A stretch of 11,551 nucleotides of DNA from Armatimonadota bacterium (GTDB taxonomy: Bacteria; Armatimonadota; Armatimonadia; Armatimonadales; Armatimonadaceae): positions 1-11,551 of the forward strand of contig JACMIS010000680.1 of assembly GCA_014381035.1 (NCBI GenBank). Direction: 5' to 3'. The position numbers were made by a program, and so were the translations under genes. Position 1 is the stretch's first letter. Every line of letters begins with the position of its first letter. Under the pieces are notes generated by a model. The model did not search any database. It was not told the DNA's origin and saw nothing but the letters and a program-made list of their open reading frames with translations. This document shows, in pieces, positions 1 to 7,045 of the stretch.

Positions 1-1
1 T

Positions 2-511
2 CCCGCCGCCGGGGGGGCGGGACGACTCGCAACACGCCACCTGCTCAAAGCGGGACACCGGCGCATCGCTTACCTCCACTGGAGCTCTGGGCATTACAGT
101 CAGAAGCATCGCGAGGAAGGGTATCGAAACGAAATGGAGAGTGCGGGGCTGAAACCGATGTCCTTGCTCACTTTCGACATCCACCGCACCCTTTCGTCCG
201 GTCAAAAAAATTTACCGTGGCTGATCGGTCCGGAGCGATATACCGCGTTTGTCTGCTATTCTCCGGAAGTTGCCAGCCAACTACTGTTTCTAACCGCGAT
301 GTTCGGGTTGCGTGTTCATGTCGACCTATCGGCGGTTACGTTCGCCGACGAGCCGTTCTCGTTCCTCGGTTATCAGTTGGATACGGTGGTTCTTCCTTAT
401 TTTGAGATGGGGCAGGAAGCGGTAAATATGCTCCTGCAGAAAATCGAGGAACCGGATAGCCCTATCGTGCCGCGAGTTTTGCACCCGACAATACACATCG
501 CGGGAGCGTAG
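2..511 (+). CDS. LacI/GalR-type transcriptional regulator, C-terminal sensor domain (partial)
   Basis: The reading frame is open from the window edge to TAG at 509-511, giving 169 residues. The true start lies upstream; the ATG at 134 is internal. The sequence matches the second half of the periplasmic-binding-protein-like sensor domain of LacI/GalR regulators. It begins with GAGRLATRHLLKAGHRRIAY, the usual G..LA..HLl..GHrrIa block, then R.EGYRNEMESAGL, then a hydrophobic strand, ADEP in place of the common FDD, and finally LDTVVLPYFEMGQEAVNMLL, the usual lttv.qP..emG..Av..L block. Such proteins bind a sugar effector and switch a DNA-binding domain on or off an operator. The DNA-binding part is not in view, so a GntR-headed hybrid like AraR is equally possible. 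Its position just upstream of a glycan-degradation cluster on the same strand suggests that it controls that cluster. Confidence 0.85.
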   Translation, partial: PAAGGAGRLATRHLLKAGHRRIAYLHWSSGHYSQKHREEGYRNEMESAGLKPMSLLTFDIHRTLSSGQKNLPWLIGPERYTAFVCYSPEVASQLLFLTAMFGLRVHVDLSAVTFADEPFSFLGYQLDTVVLPYFEMGQEAVNMLLQKIEEPDSPIVPRVLHPTIHIAGA

Positions 512-635
512 AATCAGACGGAGGCGACACGGGGATGCTCGACGGGCACACGTTTCTCCGGTAGCAAAGTCGTACAGCAGGGTGGAAATGACGACAAAGT
601 AGATCGCACGAAACCTCGACGAAAGCGATAGTGCC

Positions 636-656
636 GAATCGAGATCGCATCGATTC
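636..656. promoter_or_regulatory. Candidate operator: perfect 7-bp inverted repeat upstream of the glycan cluster
   Basis: Arms GAATCGA (636-642) and TCGATTC (650-656) are perfect reverse complements separated by 7 bases. The site ends 35 bases before the ATG at 692. It lies in the 180-base gap after a LacI-type regulator gene, where an operator would be expected. LacI-family operators are palindromes of about this size, but the classical A/T-rich arms around a central CG are not seen, so the assignment is inferred from position and symmetry. Confidence 0.4.
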
Positions 657-680
657 ATCGGAGACGATGCAACAACACTC

Positions 681-686
681 AGGAGG
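681..686 (+). promoter_or_regulatory. Shine-Dalgarno site of the beta-helix protein gene
   Basis: AGGAGG lies five bases before the ATG at 692. It is the strongest ribosome binding site in the window and fixes the start, which also gives a clean signal peptide. I saw no convincing -35/-10 pair in 512-691, so the promoter may be unusual or lie further upstream. Confidence 0.85.
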
Positions 687-691
687 ATGAA

Positions 692-3600
692 ATGTTTACT
701 ACAGTCAGGTTAGACCGCATACTTTATGCAGTAGTTGCTGTTATAGCAACTCAAAGTGTCATTTATGCACAATACATTTCGAATGTCACTGCGACAGTGT
801 CCAGTTTTGAAGGCGGCGTCGGCGGGACATCCGTCCAGGTAACCAACGACGACGGTCTGACTCTCGTCTCTCCCGGCGTCTACGCGATGACCAACAATCG
901 CTTTGCCGGTACGTTCGGGAGTATGTGGGTTTCCGGCTCCGGTTATTCGGGAGGATTTGTTGACCGCAACGCCGCGGCGGAATTCAACCTGGGTACGATC
1001 CAAACCGTGGACCGTTTCCACGTCTGGAACTATAACGAATCTGCCCCCTTCAATTCCCGTGGCTTGAAGGATGTGACCGTACAGTATTCCAACGATGCCC
1101 TGGTATGGAAATCGGTACCGAAACGGTTCCTGTTCGCCAAAGCACCGGGGACAGAAGGCTACCTCGGCGAGGACATCACGTTACCGTTCCCGATCACCGC
1201 GAAATATATCCGCTTCATCGCGGACTCGAACTACGGGGGACTTACCGCGCAATCCGGACTAAGCAAAGTCCGATTCCACGCCGGTGGTACTCCCACCGCT
1301 CCCCCTTCCGATGGTCCCGTCTTCCCGGTAGATTCGGGCATCATCAATGTCAAACAGGCACCGTACAACGCGGTGGGGGACGGCATCGCCGACGACACGG
1401 ACGCGATACAAAACGCAATCAACGACTGGCAGGGGACGGGACAGACCATCTATCTTCCCGCGGGAACCTATCTCCTTTCGCGGTCGCTCAAATTCAAACG
1501 CGGCTACGACGATAACGGCAACGTCACCGGTTTGTTCGGATATTCGAATTTCCGAGGCGAGAGTGAGGGGGACGTTGTCCTTCTTCTCCAGGATAATACG
1601 TTCACCAACCCCGCTCAACCCCAGGCGGTTCTGGACGCGGGCTACAACGGAACGTTGCCCGACGCCAACGGCAACCGCTTCATCCGCGCGGACTGGTTTA
1701 ACAACAACTTCGGTCATTTCACCGTGGACATCGGGAACGGTAACACGGGAGCCATCGGGGTACGTTTCTACTCGAACAATGTCGGCGCGATACGCAATGT
1801 CACTGTCACCTCCAACGACTGGTCCGGGGTAACGGGACTGGATTTGGGGTACGCGGATCAGAACGGACCCTTCCTGGCATCGAAAATCTCGATAGAGGGG
1901 TTTCAAACCTGGATCGATTGCGGGGGATTTGTCAATAGCCTGGTAATGGAGGATATTTCTCTCTTCGATCAGGCAACGTTGGGCATCAAGAACAGTGGTC
2001 AGTGCGTCAGCATTCGCAAGCTGTTTTCCGTGTCAAACGCGACCGCACTCAACAACACAATCGGGCATGTTACGCTGATCGACTCGAACATTTCCCCTTA
2101 CGAGGAAGATCTGGACTGGCAATCCCCCGTGCCCGCGATCATCAATAACGAGACCCTCTTCGCCCGGAACGTGTCGATTCCCGGCTTCAGCACCACCATC
2201 CGTAACGATTACGGGGGTACGCCGAACGCGACGAACGCCTCGATCAGTCAGTTCGTCTCGCACCCCGTCATTCAGCTTTTCGGAAACCGCCCGACCTCGC
2301 TCAACCTGCCGATCAGTGAGACGCCGGACGCTCCGGCAGATCCTCCCAGCGACTGGGTGAACATACGGGATTACCGCCGCACACTCGATGTCGGCGACGC
2401 GGATGCCGTACAACGGGCGATCGACACCGGCGCGACGACGATCTACTTCCCCTCCCAGCAGGGAAGCTATTTCTTTGACAAGCCGGTCGAGATCCGAGGA
2501 ACCACGCGGCGGATCGTCGGTATGCAATCGAGCTTCGTGAAGGCGGTAGCGGGCGCAGGCTTCGTCGTGAAACCGACCGCCCCGGCAACGGTCTGGCTGG
2601 AGGATTTCGGCTTGGGCGGCGGGTCGATAGAGATCAAGAACGAATCGTCACGCACCCTGGTTTGTCGGAACCTGCAGGACCCGAAATTTACTCTGACCGG
2701 CACTGGTTCGCTGTTTCTGGAGAATGTCGCCTGTAGCCCACTGGCTATCAGTGGTCAGAATGTGTGGGCACGACAACTCAACATCGAAGGCAGCGAGACA
2801 AAAATCGTCAACTCGGGGGGGACCGTGAGTATCCTCGGTCTGAAATCGGAGGATGGCGGGACACTGATCGAAACCAAGAACGGCGGGAAGACAGACCTGC
2901 TCGGCGGGCTGTATTACTCCCAGCGGGGGAGTTTGAACAACGCGTTCATGTTCCTCACCGAAAACGCATCCATCTCCGCGAGCATCGCCGAGGTGAACTT
3001 CACCAACCCGTTCGATCCGTTCATCAACGTGATCCAGGAAACTCGCGGCACCACGACGCGCACGCTCACCTATCCGAACGGTCCCACGGGTAAGGGGGCG
3101 GTGGGTAATGCCCTGCCGTTGTATGTGGGTTACGACGATCCCAGCTATCTCACTCCGCCGTACAAAGTCCAGGCGGTGGGAAGTGCGAGCAAGATCACCC
3201 TTACCTGGGACGCGATGCCTCGGGCAACGTCCTATACGGTCAAGCGAGCGACCTCAGCTGGTGGTTCCTATACCACCGTGGCATCGAATGTCGCGACCAC
3301 GACGTATGAAAATACGACCGTTACCCCGCTCACAAGATACTACTACAAGGTACAGGCGGTCTATCCCGCCGGTACCAGTGGTAGTTCGCTGGTAGTGAGT
3401 GCGGTGGCAGGGCAACAGTACCGCATCAACGCGGGCGGATCGGCAGCCGATGCGTTCCTGGCGGATACGTACTTCGACACCGGGAACACCGCGTTCAATG
3501 GCGGCAACTTCGATGTTTCGGGAGTCACCAATCCCGCGCCACAATCGGTCTATCAGAGTGAGCGGTGGAATAACGCGTTCACCTACACCATACCGGCTCT

Positions 3601-3859
3601 CGTGCCGGGCGCGAGCTACAAGGTACGTCTCCACTTCGCCGAGTTCGCGGTATTCTCGCCGGGACAGCGTGTCTTCAATGTCGCCATCAACGGTCAGCCC
3701 AAATTGACCAACTACGACATTGTGGCGAAGGTGGGGGCGTTCAAAGCGGTGGTCGAGGAGTTCACGGCAACGGCAGACACGTCGGGAAATATCACGATTG
3801 CGTTCACCGCCGTGGTCGCGAACCCGAAACTCAGCGGCATCGAAATACTGATCCCCTGA
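692..3859 (+). CDS. Secreted beta-helix carbohydrate-active protein with discoidin-like, Fn3 and malectin domains
   Basis: This 1055-residue protein is predicted to be exported and to bind and probably cleave a polysaccharide. Residues 1-26 form a signal peptide with likely cleavage at YA|QY. Residues about 27-197 resemble a discoidin (F5/8 type C) carbohydrate-binding domain (AAEFNLG, VTVQYSND.LVWK, KYIRFIAD). Residues about 212-545 start with a typical Pectate_lyase_3 opening (YNAVGDGIADDTDAIQNAI, then TIYLPAGTYLLS) and continue as beta-helix strands. Residues about 555-800 hold a second, degenerate copy of that opening (DVGDADAVQRAID, TIYFPSQQGSYFF) and more beta-helix. An Fn3 domain (about 823-906) and a malectin domain (about 908-1055; RINAGG, YKVRLHFAEF, FNVAINGQ) follow. 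Two joined beta-helices recall GH55 beta-1,3-glucanases, but I cannot place catalytic residues, so family and substrate stay open. It is the first gene of the cluster and the only one with a strong, dedicated ribosome binding site. Confidence 0.85.
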   Translation: MFTTVRLDRILYAVVAVIATQSVIYAQYISNVTATVSSFEGGVGGTSVQVTNDDGLTLVSPGVYAMTNNRFAGTFGSMWVSGSGYSGGFVDRNAAAEFNLGTIQTVDRFHVWNYNESAPFNSRGLKDVTVQYSNDALVWKSVPKRFLFAKAPGTEGYLGEDITLPFPITAKYIRFIADSNYGGLTAQSGLSKVRFHAGGTPTAPPSDGPVFPVDSGIINVKQAPYNAVGDGIADDTDAIQNAINDWQGTGQTIYLPAGTYLLSRSLKFKRGYDDNGNVTGLFGYSNFRGESEGDVVLLLQDNTFTNPAQPQAVLDAGYNGTLPDANGNRFIRADWFNNNFGHFTVDIGNGNTGAIGVRFYSNNVGAIRNVTVTSNDWSGVTGLDLGYADQNGPFLASKISIEGFQTWIDCGGFVNSLVMEDISLFDQATLGIKNSGQCVSIRKLFSVSNATALNNTIGHVTLIDSNISPYEEDLDWQSPVPAIINNETLFARNVSIPGFSTTIRNDYGGTPNATNASISQFVSHPVIQLFGNRPTSLNLPISETPDAPADPPSDWVNIRDYRRTLDVGDADAVQRAIDTGATTIYFPSQQGSYFFDKPVEIRGTTRRIVGMQSSFVKAVAGAGFVVKPTAPATVWLEDFGLGGGSIEIKNESSRTLVCRNLQDPKFTLTGTGSLFLENVACSPLAISGQNVWARQLNIEGSETKIVNSGGTVSILGLKSEDGGTLIETKNGGKTDLLGGLYYSQRGSLNNAFMFLTENASISASIAEVNFTNPFDPFINVIQETRGTTTRTLTYPNGPTGKGAVGNALPLYVGYDDPSYLTPPYKVQAVGSASKITLTWDAMPRATSYTVKRATSAGGSYTTVASNVATTTYENTTVTPLTRYYYKVQAVYPAGTSGSSLVVSAVAGQQYRINAGGSAADAFLADTYFDTGNTAFNGGNFDVSGVTNPAPQSVYQSERWNNAFTYTIPALVPGASYKVRLHFAEFAVFSPGQRVFNVAINGQPKLTNYDIVAKVGAFKAVVEEFTATADTSGNITIAFTAVVANPKLSGIEILIP

Positions 3860-3873
3860 CACGGGAGGGCAGG

Positions 3874-3899
3874 CGGGGCATGGTGTGAACCATGCCCCG
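3874..3899 (+). other. Intercistronic RNA hairpin with GUGA tetraloop
   Basis: CGGGGCATGGT (3874-3884) and ACCATGCCCCG (3889-3899) pair perfectly over 11 bp around the four-base loop GTGA, a GNRA-class tetraloop in RNA. It begins 15 bases after the beta-helix gene's stop codon. There is no T-tract after it, so a classical intrinsic terminator is not supported. An mRNA 3'-end stabiliser, a processing site or partial attenuation between the first and second genes are the likelier roles. The right arm contains the ATG at 3892, which would be buried in the stem. Confidence 0.7.
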
Positions 3900-3918
3900 T
3901 ACAATCATTAAGTTGACT

Positions 3919-5928
3919 ATGACGACACACTTTCTTTCTGAGACAACGGCCGCTTCCGTTACCGCCCTGCCGGAGGACACATCGGCAAAAGTCGCTTTAG
4001 CGCGACTCTTTTCCGATAATTGCGTCTTGCAGGCGTCCGCGCCTATTCCTGTCTATGGTACCGCCGCGCCGGGATCGGCGGTGACGGTTCACTTCCGCGC
4101 TCAAACAGCAACCGCTACCGCCGATATTTCCGGAGAATGGATCATTCATCTCAGACAGGAAGTCGCAAGCGAAATGCCTGCGACACTCACGGTCACCGGG
4201 GCGACGAATACGGTGGTTGTCCACGGTGTGCTGGTCGGTGAGGTATGGATCTGTGCGGGACAATCCAACATGGAATGGATACTCGCCGATTCGGAAAACG
4301 GCGGAGCAGAGGTAAGTGCCGCCAACGATCCGTTGCTCCGAATGTTCACCGTCCCGAAACGAATCGCGCTGGCTCCGAGAGCGGATGTCGAGGGGGGAGA
4401 ATGGCAGTGTGCCTCGCCATCGACGGCAGGAAACTTTTCCGCGGTCGGCTACTATTTCGCCCATGCCCTGCGGCAATCCCGTGGGGTGCCGGTCGGAATG
4501 ATCCATGCGTCGTGGGGGGGGACCCGGATTCAGGCGTGGTCCAGTAAACAGACCCTGGCAGATGCAAGGAAAGTTGACGGCGAGTTCGTGCAAACTGCAC
4601 TGCGGACCGATGCCGGGTCGCGTGCGGCGCAAAAGCGGCATCACGAACTGTGGGATCGCTGGGTTGTTGCCGGTTCCCCCGCCGGGATCTTTGACGACCC
4701 TGGTGTTTCTGAGTCGGCGCAAGGATGGGAGGCGTTCGGCGTAGACGATTCCGACTGGCAGACGGCGATGATACCTGGTAGCTGGGAAAAGTCTGGCGTT
4801 CCGGATCTGGAAGCTATTGATGGCGGGGTGTGGTTCCGCAAGTCGTTTTTTCTGTCGCACGGTGATGCCGGTAAACCCGCGATGCTGACTTTAGGGGCGA
4901 TTGACGACTTCGACCATACGTTTATCAATGGCGTCCCGGTCGGCGCGACCGGAAAAGAGACCCCCGGTTTCTGGTTGGCACCCCGTCACTATCCAATCCC
5001 TGACGGTGTCCTGAAGGCGGGGCGCAACGTGATCGCGGTACGCGTATGGGATCATACCGGCGACGGAGGCATGATCGGTCCCGCTGACAGCCTGTGCCTG
5101 ACCGTGGAAAACCGCTCCCCCATCCCGCTTGCCGGTCTGTGGCGTTTTCAGGTCGAAAATATCCGCCCGTCTATTCCCTCTCCGAGTGCGGATACGGACA
5201 CGGTTCTGTATAACGGCATGTTGGCTCCACTGGCTCCGTACGGTATCCGGGGGTTCCTCTGGTACCAGGGCGAAGCGAACACCGGTGAGCCGACGCTATA
5301 CAAAACGATTCTTCCGGCAATGATAGCCCAATGGCGCGCTGATTTCCAGAATCCGGTCGCTCCGTTTCTCGTCGTGCAGCTCGCGCCCTGGCAGGCGGAG
5401 GGACCGACCGGGACAAGCTGGGCATTATTCCGCGAGGCGCAGCAGGAAGCAATCGCAACCGTGGAGAATGGCGGTATCACCATTCTCACCGATGTGGGAG
5501 ATGTCGAGGATATTCACCCGCGCCGGAAGAAGCCGGTTGGAGAACGATCGGCGCGTCTCGCGCGACGGATCGCCTATGCAGAAAAGATTGTTCTCAGCCC
5601 GACGATCAAGGATACGATGCGACAGGGTGATTCGATCAAGGTGACATTCACCGATGTTGGCGAAGGTTTAACCGTTCCGGTAGGGACGGACAACCTTCTG
5701 ACCGGGTGGGAGATTGCCGGAGAAGACGGCGTATACCATCCGGCAATGGCTCGCCTCTCGTCCGTTCAAAAAGACGAGGTATATATCTGCTCGCCCGCCG
5801 TGCCGCTCCCGGCTCGCATCCGCTACGGTTGGGCGAATGTACCGTGTGGCAACTTATTCAACAGCGAGGGACTCCCCGCCGCTCCGTTTCGCGCGGATTT
5901 ACCACCGAATCTGCCGGGAGGACGATAA
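3919..5928 (+). CDS. SASA-family carbohydrate (sialate-type) O-acetylesterase
   Basis: This protein of 669 residues (numbered from ATG 3919) is predicted to remove O-acetyl groups from sugars. SASA-family blocks are clear: ARLFSDNCVLQ (29-38), GEVWICAGQSNMEW with nucleophile Ser116, HASWGGT (196-202), GFLWYQGEAN (about 445-454) and GDVEDIHP with catalytic His533. A galactose-binding-like jelly-roll insert lies at about 256-398 (WFRKSFFL, FINGVPVG, GRNVIAVRVWD), common in long members of this family. No signal peptide or lipobox is visible, unusual for this family, so the enzyme may act in the cytoplasm on imported sugars. The start is uncertain. An in-frame stop at 3886 limits the gene. ATG 3892 lies inside a stable hairpin and ATG 3919 just after it, and neither has a Shine-Dalgarno site. 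I prefer 3919. The name sialate esterase is traditional; xylan, pectin or other acetylated glycans are equally possible substrates. Confidence 0.9.
   Translation: MTTHFLSETTAASVTALPEDTSAKVALARLFSDNCVLQASAPIPVYGTAAPGSAVTVHFRAQTATATADISGEWIIHLRQEVASEMPATLTVTGATNTVVVHGVLVGEVWICAGQSNMEWILADSENGGAEVSAANDPLLRMFTVPKRIALAPRADVEGGEWQCASPSTAGNFSAVGYYFAHALRQSRGVPVGMIHASWGGTRIQAWSSKQTLADARKVDGEFVQTALRTDAGSRAAQKRHHELWDRWVVAGSPAGIFDDPGVSESAQGWEAFGVDDSDWQTAMIPGSWEKSGVPDLEAIDGGVWFRKSFFLSHGDAGKPAMLTLGAIDDFDHTFINGVPVGATGKETPGFWLAPRHYPIPDGVLKAGRNVIAVRVWDHTGDGGMIGPADSLCLTVENRSPIPLAGLWRFQVENIRPSIPSPSADTDTVLYNGMLAPLAPYGIRGFLWYQGEANTGEPTLYKTILPAMIAQWRADFQNPVAPFLVVQLAPWQAEGPTGTSWALFREAQQEAIATVENGGITILTDVGDVEDIHPRRKKPVGERSARLARRIAYAEKIVLSPTIKDTMRQGDSIKVTFTDVGEGLTVPVGTDNLLTGWEIAGEDGVYHPAMARLSSVQKDEVYICSPAVPLPARIRYGWANVPCGNLFNSEGLPAAPFRADLPPNLPGGR
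5916..5921 (+). promoter_or_regulatory. Shine-Dalgarno site of the mutarotase-fold gene, inside the end of the esterase gene
   Basis: GGGAGG lies nine bases before the ATG at 5931 and within the last codons of the esterase gene, whose TAA is at 5926-5928. With only two bases between stop and start, the two genes are probably translationally coupled. The site decides against the longer reading of the downstream gene that starts at 5706. Confidence 0.75.
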
Positions 5929-5930
5929 TA

Positions 5931-7034
5931 ATGGGAATACCGATCCGAAAACAGATGCCCTTTCAGCCATTGGTCCAGAGTCAGTCTGATTTGATCGCAC
6001 CACGGCAGGCTGTCGCCTCCCGGACGCCCGACGCGAGAGAAAGTTTTACAATGCCCCAATCGTCTGTATTTCCCGGTTCCTATATAGTGCTCAGTGGCGA
6101 TACAAAACGGGGGCTGATTCGGGTGCGGATCAGTCTGCCGGACATGCGGGCGGGACGATACCAGGGAACACGGTTCGCCGCGACCCCGATGATCGCACGG
6201 GTCGAGTGGGCGGGGCACGTATTCTTCGGTGAATGGAATACGGGGGCATCGGAGCCGCTCAGCCACGACGCCAACGCTCTGGGAACCGCCGAGGAGTTCG
6301 ATATAGACGGTCCCGCCACCTTCGCCCCGGCACCCGCGCGCGGGATTTTTATCAAGCTGGGCGTCGGACTACTGCGACGCCCGGACGATGGTGCTGCCTA
6401 TCAGTTTCACCGACGCTACGATCTGGTAAAACCGGCTCATACCCGTGTCCGTCAGGGGAAGAGGTTCGTTGAGACGCTACAGTTTTTGTCCGCCGATCTG
6501 GGCGGCAGCGATGGGCGCGGCTACGGCTATCTGTATAGATACCGCATCGACCTCCTATCCGGCAAACCGGCAATCAGGCTCACCCGTACTTTGACGAACA
6601 CGGGTCTTCTTCGAATCGAAACCGAGCATTATAACCATAATTTCCTGCGTATAGATGATGATTCCATCGGACCGGGATACCGGCTACGGACGGCGGTACC
6701 GCTGGTTGCGCGAGATCCGACGGCTTTGAAAAACGCAGGTGTCCTGTGGCAAGGACAAGGAGGCACATTCCTGCGCCCGATGGCCGCGTCCAATCCGGCA
6801 TTCGCCGTTTTCGGTGGTGCCGGGCTGACCAACCCTGCCGCCACTCACTTCGCGGTACAGAATCTCCGCACCGGGGCGGAAATCGCAGTGATAGGCTCCG
6901 GCAGAGAAAAAGGACTGAACCGTTTCAACCTTTACGCGACGGAAAAGGTGATCTGCCCGGAGCCATTTACCCGAGTGACCATCCCATCAGGCAAAACGAT
7001 CACCTGGACCGATACATACACTTTTTCCGCATAG
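5931..7034 (+). CDS. Galactose-mutarotase-fold (aldose 1-epimerase-like) protein of unknown substrate
   Basis: This protein of 367 residues looks like a member of the galactose mutarotase-like beta-sandwich superfamily. The centre reads IRLTRTLTNTG (215-225) then TEHYNHNFL (231-239). This resembles the tltN...nH.YFNL block of aldose 1-epimerases, so His236 is a candidate catalytic acid. Near the C-terminus, CPEPFTRVTIPSGKTITW (342-359) resembles the end of the same fold (..PG....), and Glu344 is a candidate base. These residue assignments are inference from motif shape. The first 45 residues are polar and look disordered, with no signal peptide, so the protein is probably cytoplasmic. It follows the esterase by two bases and precedes the glycoside hydrolase by 11, so it is almost certainly in the same operon. 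It may interconvert anomers of a sugar released by the cluster, or be a non-epimerase relative acting on a modified sugar. Confidence 0.7.
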   Translation: MGIPIRKQMPFQPLVQSQSDLIAPRQAVASRTPDARESFTMPQSSVFPGSYIVLSGDTKRGLIRVRISLPDMRAGRYQGTRFAATPMIARVEWAGHVFFGEWNTGASEPLSHDANALGTAEEFDIDGPATFAPAPARGIFIKLGVGLLRRPDDGAAYQFHRRYDLVKPAHTRVRQGKRFVETLQFLSADLGGSDGRGYGYLYRYRIDLLSGKPAIRLTRTLTNTGLLRIETEHYNHNFLRIDDDSIGPGYRLRTAVPLVARDPTALKNAGVLWQGQGGTFLRPMAASNPAFAVFGGAGLTNPAATHFAVQNLRTGAEIAVIGSGREKGLNRFNLYATEKVICPEPFTRVTIPSGKTITWTDTYTFSA

Positions 7035-7045
7035 AAAAACAAACA

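Noticed and set aside
326..658. Minus-strand open frames over the regulator end and the following gap
   Set aside because: They run antisense to the LacI-type domain, with no domain and no ribosome binding site.
1259..1906. 215-residue minus-strand frame inside the beta-helix gene
   Set aside because: It is antisense to a continuous multi-domain protein, with no ribosome binding site or domain.
3874..3899. Classical rho-independent terminator
   Set aside because: The stem is strong but no T-tract follows; the next bases are TACAATCATT.
3997..4860. 287-residue open frame antisense to the esterase gene
   Set aside because: It lies fully opposite a gene with clear conserved family motifs, has no recognisable domain and has the Arg/Pro-rich makeup of a GC-driven shadow frame.
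5706..5930. Upstream extension of the mutarotase-fold gene
   Set aside because: It would overlap the esterase gene by over 220 bases; a good Shine-Dalgarno site points to ATG 5931.
6746..7045. Upstream extension of the glycoside hydrolase gene
   Set aside because: It overlaps the mutarotase-fold gene out of frame, is Arg-rich, and would bury the signal peptide that starts at 7046.
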